From: Bacteroidota bacterium
GTDB taxonomy: Bacteria; Bacteroidota; Bacteroidia; Chitinophagales; Chitinophagaceae
NCBI GenBank assembly: GCA_023429825.1
Contig: JAEZDC010000136.1
Coordinates: 1-5,651 of the forward strand
Direction: 5' to 3'
Length of the DNA stretch: 5,651 bases
The notes under the pieces were generated by a model, which had not been told where the DNA came from, did not search any database, and saw only the letters and a list, made by a program, of their open reading frames with translations. Shown in pieces: positions 1 through 5,651 of this stretch. How positions within the stretch are numbered: the first letter of the stretch is position 1; each line of letters begins with the position of its first letter. The position numbers were made by a program, and so were the translations under genes.

Positions 1-487
1 TCTCAATTCTTCCTACCAGGTCATTAGCGATTTTTTTTCCTTCGTCGGCCCTGTGATCGTTCAGATCTTTCAATGCTGCCCTTAAAACTTCTTCAAACTG
101 TTTCCATTCTTCTTCAGTCAATGCCTCGCTTGAAGGTGTTACCACTTCCGGCAACTTCAACAAAGAACTCAGTATCGATGATGTATCCAGGTCTAACTCC
201 TTCGCCATCTTACTCACGGGCTCGAAATACGCTTTGATCAACTCCGTGTTAATACTCACCGGCCTCGATGCGCCATTTTGCTTAAGTGTGATCACGCATT
301 CAACACTTCCTCTTTGCAATTCGCTGCTCAATACATTCCTGATCTCGAATTCGTAAGGCTTCAGTAAGGAAGGAAGCATCAACCGCACGTCAAATTGCTT
401 TCCATTTAAACTTTTTACATCCACTAAAAAAGCTTTTCCATTCACCGTTTGTTCAGCCCTGCCAAAACCAGTCATTGAGTATAGCAT
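1..487 (-). CDS. yicC: YicC/YloC-family endoribonuclease, N-terminal part (3' end outside window)
   Basis: The 162 codons present begin MLYSMTGFGRAE, the hallmark N-terminus of the YicC/YloC family. Later family features are DVKSLNGKQFDVRLMLP (about residues 23-39) and, near the left edge, RADEGKKIANDLVGR (146-160), matching the conserved R-x-x-EG-x-x-L-x-x-DL-x-x-R pattern. Family members are about 290 aa, so a little over half is visible. Known members are cytoplasmic endoribonucleases; E. coli YicC has been linked to decay of the small RNA RyhB. I chose the ATG at 487 because family proteins place four or so residues before the second Met; the ATG at 475 would start directly at MTGFG. No Shine-Dalgarno motif is visible, as is usual in Bacteroidota. 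In many bacteria the next gene downstream is gmk (guanylate kinase), which here would lie outside the window on the left. The family call is firm; substrate and role in this organism are inferred. Confidence 0.9.
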   Translation of the reverse strand, partial: MLYSMTGFGRAEQTVNGKAFLVDVKSLNGKQFDVRLMLPSLLKPYEFEIRNVLSSELQRGSVECVITLKQNGASRPVSINTELIKAYFEPVSKMAKELDLDTSSILSSLLKLPEVVTPSSEALTEEEWKQFEEVLRAALKDLNDHRADEGKKIANDLVGRIE

Positions 488-535
488 AAAAAATGTTGTA
501 TTGGTAAATGTAGAAGATTTTTATGAAGCCAGCAG

Positions 536-543
536 CAAATCTA
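536..543 (-). promoter_or_regulatory. Possible Bacteroidota -7 promoter box for the yicC-like gene
   Basis: The minus strand reads TAGATTTG here, an exact match to the Bacteroidota primary-sigma -7 consensus TAnnTTTG. It sits about 49 bp upstream of the ATG at 487, giving a plausible 5' leader of roughly 40 nt. No TTG-type -33 element is found at the expected 17-20 bp spacing, so the call rests on the -7 box alone. No comparable box was found on the plus strand for the divergent HD-domain gene. Confidence 0.35.
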
Positions 544-709
544 TGGGCATCGCCTGTTGCGTCGCACTCTTGTACGTTCTGAATATGAAGCACCAATTAC
601 AATGATGTATTCCAATCCTGTAACTTGCAACCTTCACTCACAATCCATCACTATGCCTCATCTTCTCAACCGTTCCACTTTCGGCGACCCAAAGAATATC
701 GGCAACCTT

Positions 710-1252
710 ATGCCTGTTGAAGAAGCGAATCAACTGCTTAATGATTGGGTACCAAACGAACGTTTGCGATTGCATATGAAACAAGTAGCAGCAGTAATGA
801 AAGCCTGGGCTATTGAACGAGAAGGAGCTGATGAACAAACTGCAGCTAAATGGGAACTCGCCGGCCTATTGCATGATGCTGATTGGGAAAAGTACCCGGA
901 TGATCATTGCAGGATAATTATCGAAGAACTTGAGAAAAGAAATATTGACCCTGAAGTAATTCATTGCATCGCTTCACACGGACCTAAATATTTTGGCGTA
1001 GCGCCTGAAAACAAAATGGACAAGATGATATATGCGTTCGATGAACTGTCGGGCTTCATACATGCAGCAGCACTTATTCGTCCTACACGTTATGAAGGCA
1101 TGGATGTAAAAAGCATTCTCAAGAAACTTAAAACACCATCGTTTGCTGCACAGGTGAGCAGGGATGATATTACCGATGCTTTCTCGCGGATCGATCATTC
1201 CTTAGAAGAAGTGATAGAGTTTATCATTTCTCATCAGAAGGATGTTCAGTGA
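710..1252 (+). CDS. HD-domain (HDIG-type) putative phosphohydrolase, about 180 aa
   Basis: From the ATG at 710 the protein is 180 aa and begins MPVEEANQLLNDWVPNERL, the usual opening of small stand-alone HD proteins (about 180-190 aa). Likely metal ligands of the HD superfamily are H22, H55-D56 in AGLLHDADWEKYP, H90 in CIASHGPK and D111 in YAFDELSGF. The C-terminal half contains RPTRYEGMDVKSILKKLKTPSFAAQVSRDDI in family-typical order, from about residue 124 to 154. HD proteins are metal-dependent phosphohydrolases or phosphodiesterases; the substrate of this subfamily is not known to me. The same frame stays open back to a TTG at 557, with ATGs at 602, 605 and 653. That extension (a low-complexity stretch without family features) would add up to 51 residues, and I regard it as non-coding. 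There is no signal peptide or membrane segment, so it is probably cytoplasmic. Its last 29 bp overlap the convergent small membrane-protein gene. No plus-strand promoter box was recognised. Confidence 0.85.
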   Translation: MPVEEANQLLNDWVPNERLRLHMKQVAAVMKAWAIEREGADEQTAAKWELAGLLHDADWEKYPDDHCRIIIEELEKRNIDPEVIHCIASHGPKYFGVAPENKMDKMIYAFDELSGFIHAAALIRPTRYEGMDVKSILKKLKTPSFAAQVSRDDITDAFSRIDHSLEEVIEFIISHQKDVQ

Positions 1253-1454
1253 TCAGCTCATCGTCTGCATCTTTCGCAAATGACAGGATGATCATCGCCA
1301 CACCAAAGATCTCGAAGGTTATTCCACACCAACGATTCACAGCACTGGCAGTGTCTGCATCGTTCATAAAACTATAACCTAAGAGGAGCAAACCCACTAT
1401 GGTGAAGAACACGCCTATTACAAATCGAAGATCAAGTATCTTATTGTTGTTCAT
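1224..1454 (-). CDS. Small two-helix membrane protein of unknown function, downstream of the symporter
   Basis: The 76-aa product has two clear hydrophobic segments, about residues 10-29 (FVIGVFFTIVGLLLLGYSF) and 42-60 (WCGITFEIFGVAMIILSFA). A short acidic linker (NDADTA) joins them, and the tail from residue 61 is highly acidic (KDADDELITEHPSDEK). The predicted form is a helical hairpin in the inner membrane. It starts 9 bp after the stop of the SSS symporter on the same strand, so the two are very likely co-transcribed. Small two-helix partners next to SSS transporters are known elsewhere (YjcH with ActP, YhdT with PanF), but this sequence does not obviously match those families, so an accessory role is inferred from context only. 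The 3' end overlaps the convergent HD-domain gene by 29 bp. The ATG at 1454 is the only sensible start; no Shine-Dalgarno motif is visible. Confidence 0.8.
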   Translation of the reverse strand: MNNNKILDLRFVIGVFFTIVGLLLLGYSFMNDADTASAVNRWCGITFEIFGVAMIILSFAKDADDELITEHPSDEK

Positions 1455-1463
1455 AAAATAAGT

Positions 1464-3116
1464 TTAATAGAAGATGATATTTAATATTATCGTTACGATC
1501 AACACTACTATTCCCAACCACAATGGATTTTTATACCAGCGTTTGGCAGGATCTTTCTGCCGTGGAGTTAAGCTATAAACCAATCCGATCAATTCTTCCC
1601 TTTCCTTCGGCTTTGTAAACATGCTCACCAACACAGTGATAACGAAACAAATCACGAATGCGATCCATGCTATATTAAATGCCTGCCCCGTTCCCGAATA
1701 AAATTCATGCATATTAGCGATCCATCCACCCTTTCCTTCAGCAACCGTTAACCCATGCGTTAATGCTGCAGCACCTGTTCCTGCAAGTAATCCCCAGAAC
1801 GCTCCATTTGCCGTTGTTCGCTTCCAGAACATACCTAAGAAAAAAGTTGCAAACAAAGGCGCATTCACAAATCCAAATACCAACTGCAGCAAATCCATAA
1901 TATTTCCAAACTGCTTGGCTACATATGCTGTAGCAACGGAGATAAGAATACCAACAACGGTAGTAGCCTTACCCACGTTGAGGTAATGTTTATCTGATGC
2001 ATTTCTCTTTATGTGTGATTGATAAATATCGAACGTCCATACCGTGTTGAATGCAGTTACATTACCTGCCATCCCGCTCATGAATGATGCAATGAGTGCA
2101 GTAATACCTACTCCTAAAATTCCGCTTGGATATAATTCTTTCAGCAACGTTGGCAGCACCATATTATAATTAGGTTGTCCGTCATCATTCAGCGGAAGAT
2201 CAAAACCTGTGAATTGCTTTTGTAAAGCCAGGATAATAACCCCGGGCACTATCACTATTATCGGCATCAGGATCTTTGGTACAGCCGCGATGATAGGTGT
2301 TCTTCTTGCTTCATTCAGGTTACGGGAGATCATCGCTCTTTGCACAACTAAAAAATCTGTGCACCAATATCCAAACGCAAGTACAAAACCCAGCCCGAAT
2401 ATCAATCCAAAGCCATCCACCCCCATGGGATTATTTTCTGCACTGTCCATTCCTTTCCATAAATGCAGTTTTGCATTATCAACGTTGGCAACAATGCCAT
2501 CCCATCCGCCAGCCTGTTGCAAACCGATATATACCAGCGGTGCAATGCCCAGAACGATAAGGAAGAACTGCAATACTTCATTGTAGACCGCACTGGTTAG
2601 TCCTCCCAGGTAAGTATATATCAAAACGATCGACGCCGCGATCCATACAGTTAAATTGAAATCCCAGCCAAGTATCGCCTCTATCAACATTGCCAATGCA
2701 TATAATGAAATACCAGAGGAGAAAACTGTCATTGCGGCGAACGTCACTGCATTGAACGTTCTCGTCTTTTCATCAAAGCGTAATTTCAAATATTCGGGAA
2801 CACTTCTCGCTTTGCTTCCGTAGTAAAAGGGCATCATGTAAATGCCTAGAAACACCATTGCGAATGCAGCGCCCAGCCAATAAAAATGGGCGGTGTACAA
2901 ACCATACTTCGCACCACTTGCTGCCATACCTAATACTTCCTGTGCGCCAAGATTTGCCGAGATGAAAGCAAGAGAAGTGATCCACAAAGGAATGTTGCGG
3001 TTACTCATCAAAAAATCATTTCCTGTTTTCACTCGCCGCTTTAAAAGAAAACCGATGCCTATTACGAATAAAAAATAGATCGCAATGATGAGGTAGTCTA
3101 CTAATTCAAGTTTCAT
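1464..3116 (-). CDS. Sodium:solute symporter (SSS/SLC5 family), probable Na+/sugar cotransporter
   Basis: This 550-aa, very hydrophobic inner-membrane protein has about 14 predicted helices and the length usual for the family. It should import a small organic solute, likely a sugar, driven by the Na+ gradient. Visible landmarks are the broken first core helix with SANLGAQEVLGMAASGAKYG (about 53-72), the SSS signature TYLGGLTSAVYNEVLQ (168-183), YWCTDFLVVQRA (250-261), the core helix with IASFMSGMAGNVTAFNTVW (342-360) followed by TFDIY, and GMFWKRTTANGAFWGLL (428-444). A final helix occupies about 531-550. The upstream gene on the same strand is a GH2 glycosidase and the downstream gene is a small membrane protein 9 bp away, which supports a sugar-use operon. 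The ATG at 3116 opens directly into the family N-terminus (LVDYLIIAIYF). No convincing promoter was found in the 547 bp upstream: the nearest candidate, TATGGTTG on the minus strand at 3170-3163, has one mismatch and a badly spaced TTG. Substrate is not determined. Confidence 0.92.
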   Translation of the reverse strand: MKLELVDYLIIAIYFLFVIGIGFLLKRRVKTGNDFLMSNRNIPLWITSLAFISANLGAQEVLGMAASGAKYGLYTAHFYWLGAAFAMVFLGIYMMPFYYGSKARSVPEYLKLRFDEKTRTFNAVTFAAMTVFSSGISLYALAMLIEAILGWDFNLTVWIAASIVLIYTYLGGLTSAVYNEVLQFFLIVLGIAPLVYIGLQQAGGWDGIVANVDNAKLHLWKGMDSAENNPMGVDGFGLIFGLGFVLAFGYWCTDFLVVQRAMISRNLNEARRTPIIAAVPKILMPIIVIVPGVIILALQKQFTGFDLPLNDDGQPNYNMVLPTLLKELYPSGILGVGITALIASFMSGMAGNVTAFNTVWTFDIYQSHIKRNASDKHYLNVGKATTVVGILISVATAYVAKQFGNIMDLLQLVFGFVNAPLFATFFLGMFWKRTTANGAFWGLLAGTGAAALTHGLTVAEGKGGWIANMHEFYSGTGQAFNIAWIAFVICFVITVLVSMFTKPKEREELIGLVYSLTPRQKDPAKRWYKNPLWLGIVVLIVTIILNIIFY

Positions 3117-3177
3117 AACGCAATTAGAATTATAAATGATGTTGAGTCGTTATTTTATCTGTCAACCATAGATTTTG

Positions 3178-3578
3178 CTCACTCCAACACACCTTTTTGT
3201 CACTTCGAGTGACTTTTTACTCGCTCCAAGTGAGCTTTTTCTCCGTTAAAGTGACTTTTTTCTCACCGTGACTGCGCTTTTTCTCTATTGAAGGGCGCCT
3301 TTTCTCTCTCCAGCACAGATTCTTCGTCACTCCCATTGAGTTTTTTGTCACTTTCAGCGAGATTTTTCTCACTTCGGGTGAGATTTTTCTCTCATGCAGA
3401 GAGATTGTTTCTCGCTTCAAATGAGATTATTGTTACCTCCGGTGAGATTTTTCTCACCGGGAGTGAGATTATCCTCCGATGAAGAGAGATCCTTTCTGAT
3501 TCAAGAGAGCTTTTTGTCATTGCCACCGAGATTTTTCTCACTCCAACTGAGATTCTTTTATGTTGAAGTGAGATTTTT
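3178..3578. repeat. Array of 19 imperfect 21-bp hairpin-plus-T-tract tandem repeats
   Basis: Nineteen contiguous units begin at 3178, 3199, 3220, 3241, 3262, 3283, 3304, 3326, 3347, 3368, 3389, 3411, 3432, 3453, 3474, 3495, 3516, 3537 and 3558. All intervals are 21 bp except 3304-3326 and 3389-3411, which are 22 bp. On the plus strand the ideal unit is left arm CTCAC, a 5-nt loop such as TTCAA, right arm GTGAG, one spacer base (usually A) and a T5 tract. Arms pair fully in units 3199, 3220 (one G-T pair), 3368, 3389 and 3453, and over four pairs in 3411, 3432 and 3537; the others are degraded. The array fills most of the 547-bp gap between the GH2 and symporter genes. The flanks (3117-3177, 3579-3663) hold nothing I recognise. 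There are no unique spacers, so it is not CRISPR. Open frames across it are by-products of the 7-codon period. Function unknown. Confidence 0.9.
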
Positions 3579-3685
3579 CTTTAGCATCATACCTTTCATT
3601 CCTTCTTAAACAACTTCGTTGCTCTTGCTCTGCAGGAAAGATATATCAGCGCGGGTCATCTTATCAATAACTTTTTTTCTTTAGC
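3574..3685. repeat. 12-bp direct repeat pair exactly 100 bp apart
   Basis: TTTTTCTTTAGC occurs at 3574-3585, overlapping the last T tract of the 21-bp array, and again at 3674-3685 inside the last codons of the GH2 gene. The match is exact, but the sequence is T-rich and of low complexity, so chance is a real possibility. It may mark a duplication boundary related to the origin or spread of the array. Confidence 0.4.
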
Positions 3686-5651
3686 GGAATGGCATTGGCT
3701 GAACCTCCTGCGACGGGTGGATGACCAGAGATGATATCGGTTGTGCCTGTCGACAAGCCTTCGCTCCTCGCCTCAAAGTGAATATTGCCGGATGTTTTTC
3801 CTGCTAATACGATCACCTGTGCTTTACCATTGAACAAATGACGTTGTGCAGAGGCATCATTATACCTATCTCTCTCATGCGAGCTTGGATCTCCGTTACC
3901 TACACCGATAATCTTTGCATCGCCACTCAATCCAAAACGAATTAAGTTATTTGCATCAGGTACTTCTCTTCCCTCTTTATCCACTACACTTATATTTAAA
4001 ACAGTTGCATCTTTTCCATCAGCCAGGATGGTTGTTTTGTATGGAGTTACCACGACTTGAAAGGGAGCGCCGGTAGTTTCCACTTTACTGGTGAGTCGCC
4101 TTCCCTTCTTGTAAGCAACAGCCTCTAATGTGCCCGGCTCATATTGTACATTCCACTCCAGGTGGCGATTACGGGGCATATCTTTCTTTCCTAAGCTCTT
4201 CCCGTTTAAAAACAACTCTACATTATCAGCATTAGTATTCACCCAAACATTTATGGGCTGTCCTTCCTTTCCTTTCCAATTCCAGTGTGGTGAAATATGC
4301 AAAACATCTTCATCAGTCCACCAGCTTTTATAGTAGTAATAAATATTTTTTGGAAAGCCACACACATCCATAACACCAAAATGAGAAGAGATATTTGGCC
4401 ATTGATAAGGAGTTGGCTCGCCGCGATAATCGAAGCCCGTCCAAATGAAACCGCCAAGCCAATGAGTGCTATCCGCGGCTAACGTCCACCATTGTTCTGC
4501 TGTGCTCGCCCACCATGGATAAGTAATATCCTGGTCAGGAACATAAGCTCGTATCGTATCCTTTTCATAAATGCCTCTCGTGGTGACGGTACTTCCCATC
4601 TCTGCTCCAATGATTGGCTGGTTAGGATGAGATCGATGATAATCACCAACAGCGTATTGCCGATAGTTGAAGCTGCGGACCGGGATCACTTCATTGATCC
4701 CATGAAAAACATTTGGCAAGTCTGCTGCGTACGTACAAGTTCTTGTAGGATCAAGTTCTTTTTGCTTCGCGATGAGCGTTTGTGCAATGCGTTTACCTAC
4801 AGAAGTCGTTTGGATCCATCCTTCTTCATTACCAATGCTCCACATGAATACGGAGGGGTGATTGCGATCTCGCCTGATCATTCTTTCAAATTGATCGATG
4901 TATTCAGGACTGCTGTTAAGTAGTCTTGTTTCATCCATCACCAACATTCCCAGGCTATCACATGCCTCAAGTAATTCAGGGGTTGGAGGATTATGACTTG
5001 CACGATAGGCATTGCTGCCCATCTCTTTCAATAAGTGGATGCGATAATATTGGAGGTAATCGGGTAATGCGGCGCCAACGCCTGCATGATCCTGGTGATT
5101 GTTAGTGCCTTTGAGTTTTATATATTTTCCATTAAGAAAAACACCATTAGGTTTTACTTCGATCGTCCTGATGCCGAAGCGGTGATTAACACTGTCAATT
5201 ACTTTTCCGTTTTGCTTTACAACAGAAACAACCCTGTACAAGTATGGGTCTTCCAGGGTCCACAGCTTTGGATTTGAAAGATTGAGCATGTGCCTGAATG
5301 TTGCTTTTCCATTCACGCTTAATGTAACCGGGTGCTCACGGGATTGAAGTATTGTTTTTCCACTTCTGTCTGTTACATAAGAAATGATAGTACAATTACT
5401 TGACGACAACCCTTCATTCTGAAGTGTAGTCTCAATTTGAATTGAGGCATTATTACCTTTCACTGTTGACCAGGCAAATAAGCCATCAGTGGTAATATGT
5501 ACATTGTTGTATTCATTCAACCACACATGCCTGTAAATTCCCGCACCTTCATAGAACCAGCCTTCATACTGTGTAGCATCAACTCTTACAACTAAAACAT
5601 TATCCTTATCATAGTTGAGGTAATCTGTAATATCGTATGCCACCCCAATGT
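3664..5651 (-). CDS. Glycoside hydrolase family 2, beta-galactosidase-like (N-terminus outside window)
   Basis: The frame is open to the right edge, so the gene begins upstream. The GTG at 5643 is internal (codons for I-G-V precede AYDITDYL), and I number from it. Domains in order: the end of the GH2 sugar-binding domain (to about 45, with EGAGIYRHVWLN), an Ig-like sandwich (about 46-160), the TIM barrel (about 165-445), a DUF4982-like domain (about 460-525, VELFLNGKSLG) and a C-terminal Ig-like GH2 domain (about 527-640). Catalytic residues are visible: acid/base E273 in SIGNEEGW and probable nucleophile E348 in IIGAEMGS. Also present are R213 in AYRASHNPP and the barrel-end motif WTGFDYRGEPTPY (401-413). 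GH2 enzymes of this form hydrolyse beta-galactosides or related beta-glycosides and are usually periplasmic or surface-exposed in Bacteroidota; the signal region is not visible. The gene ends with tandem in-frame stops (TGA TAA). It lies 547 bp upstream of the symporter on the same strand. Exact sugar specificity is not determined. Confidence 0.93.
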   Translation of the reverse strand, partial: IGVAYDITDYLNYDKDNVLVVRVDATQYEGWFYEGAGIYRHVWLNEYNNVHITTDGLFAWSTVKGNNASIQIETTLQNEGLSSSNCTIISYVTDRSGKTILQSREHPVTLSVNGKATFRHMLNLSNPKLWTLEDPYLYRVVSVVKQNGKVIDSVNHRFGIRTIEVKPNGVFLNGKYIKLKGTNNHQDHAGVGAALPDYLQYYRIHLLKEMGSNAYRASHNPPTPELLEACDSLGMLVMDETRLLNSSPEYIDQFERMIRRDRNHPSVFMWSIGNEEGWIQTTSVGKRIAQTLIAKQKELDPTRTCTYAADLPNVFHGINEVIPVRSFNYRQYAVGDYHRSHPNQPIIGAEMGSTVTTRGIYEKDTIRAYVPDQDITYPWWASTAEQWWTLAADSTHWLGGFIWTGFDYRGEPTPYQWPNISSHFGVMDVCGFPKNIYYYYKSWWTDEDVLHISPHWNWKGKEGQPINVWVNTNADNVELFLNGKSLGKKDMPRNRHLEWNVQYEPGTLEAVAYKKGRRLTSKVETTGAPFQVVVTPYKTTILADGKDATVLNISVVDKEGREVPDANNLIRFGLSGDAKIIGVGNGDPSSHERDRYNDASAQRHLFNGKAQVIVLAGKTSGNIHFEARSEGLSTGTTDIISGHPPVAGGSANAIPLKKKSY

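Noticed and set aside
557..709. N-terminal extension of the HD-domain protein from a TTG at 557
   Set aside because: The extra 51 residues carry no family features, the start would be a rare TTG, and the ATG at 710 gives the usual family N-terminus and length.
2209..2586. 125-aa plus-strand open frame
   Set aside because: It is antisense to the symporter core helices, which are clearly conserved; composition is that of a shadow frame.
3163..3187. Promoter for the symporter (TATGGTTG with an upstream TTG on the minus strand)
   Set aside because: The -7 box has a mismatch and the spacing to TTG is 14 bp, not the expected 17-20.
3217..3420. Lysine-rich 67-aa minus-strand protein
   Set aside because: Its heptad pattern follows from the 21-bp DNA repeat, and comparable frames are open on the other strand.
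3178..3578. CRISPR array
   Set aside because: Units are contiguous, imperfect and 21 bp, with no unique spacers and no cas genes nearby.
3610..3630. Terminator hairpin for the GH2 gene (CAAC-TTC-GTTG at about 3611-3621)
   Set aside because: The stem is only four pairs with a three-base loop and no adequate U tract on the minus strand.
4492..4923. 143-aa plus-strand open frame
   Set aside because: It lies wholly antisense to the conserved GH2 catalytic barrel, including the acid/base region, and has no recognisable features.

Overview
The window looks like chromosomal DNA of a Bacteroidota bacterium, probably near Chitinophagales/Chitinophagaceae. The support is AT-leaning sequence, no Shine-Dalgarno motifs before the genes, one exact Bacteroidota-type -7 box (TAnnTTTG), and a glycoside hydrolase family 2 enzyme beside an SSS-type sodium symporter. 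The taxonomic placement is inference from gene style, not from a marker gene.

Layout. Positions 1-487 (minus) hold the N-terminal 162 codons of a YicC/YloC-family endoribonuclease that runs off the left edge. A 222-bp divergent spacer follows, then an HD-domain phosphohydrolase-like gene on the plus strand (best start 710, end 1252). Its 3' end overlaps tail-to-tail by 29 bp with a minus-strand gene for a 76-aa, two-helix membrane protein (1224-1454). That gene lies 9 bp downstream of a 550-aa sodium:solute symporter (1464-3116, minus). A 547-bp intergenic region (3117-3663) follows, and then the C-terminal 662 or so codons of a large GH2 beta-galactosidase-like enzyme (3664-5651, minus), whose N-terminus lies beyond the right edge.

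The GH2 enzyme, the symporter and the small membrane protein share one direction. They make a plausible carbohydrate-use cluster: the hydrolase releases a monosaccharide and the symporter imports it with Na+. The small membrane protein may be an accessory of the transporter. YicC and the HD protein are probably unrelated housekeeping genes.

The most unusual element is at 3178-3578, between the GH2 gene and the symporter. It is a contiguous array of 19 imperfect units, 16 of the 18 intervals being exactly 21 bp and the other two 22 bp. The ideal unit is a 5-bp stem arm, a 5-nt loop, the complementary arm, one spacer base and a T5 tract. Several units form perfect mini-hairpins with different arm sequences. 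The period equals two helical turns and seven codons, so the array also produces spurious open frames with heptapeptide periodicity. I do not recognise it as a named element.
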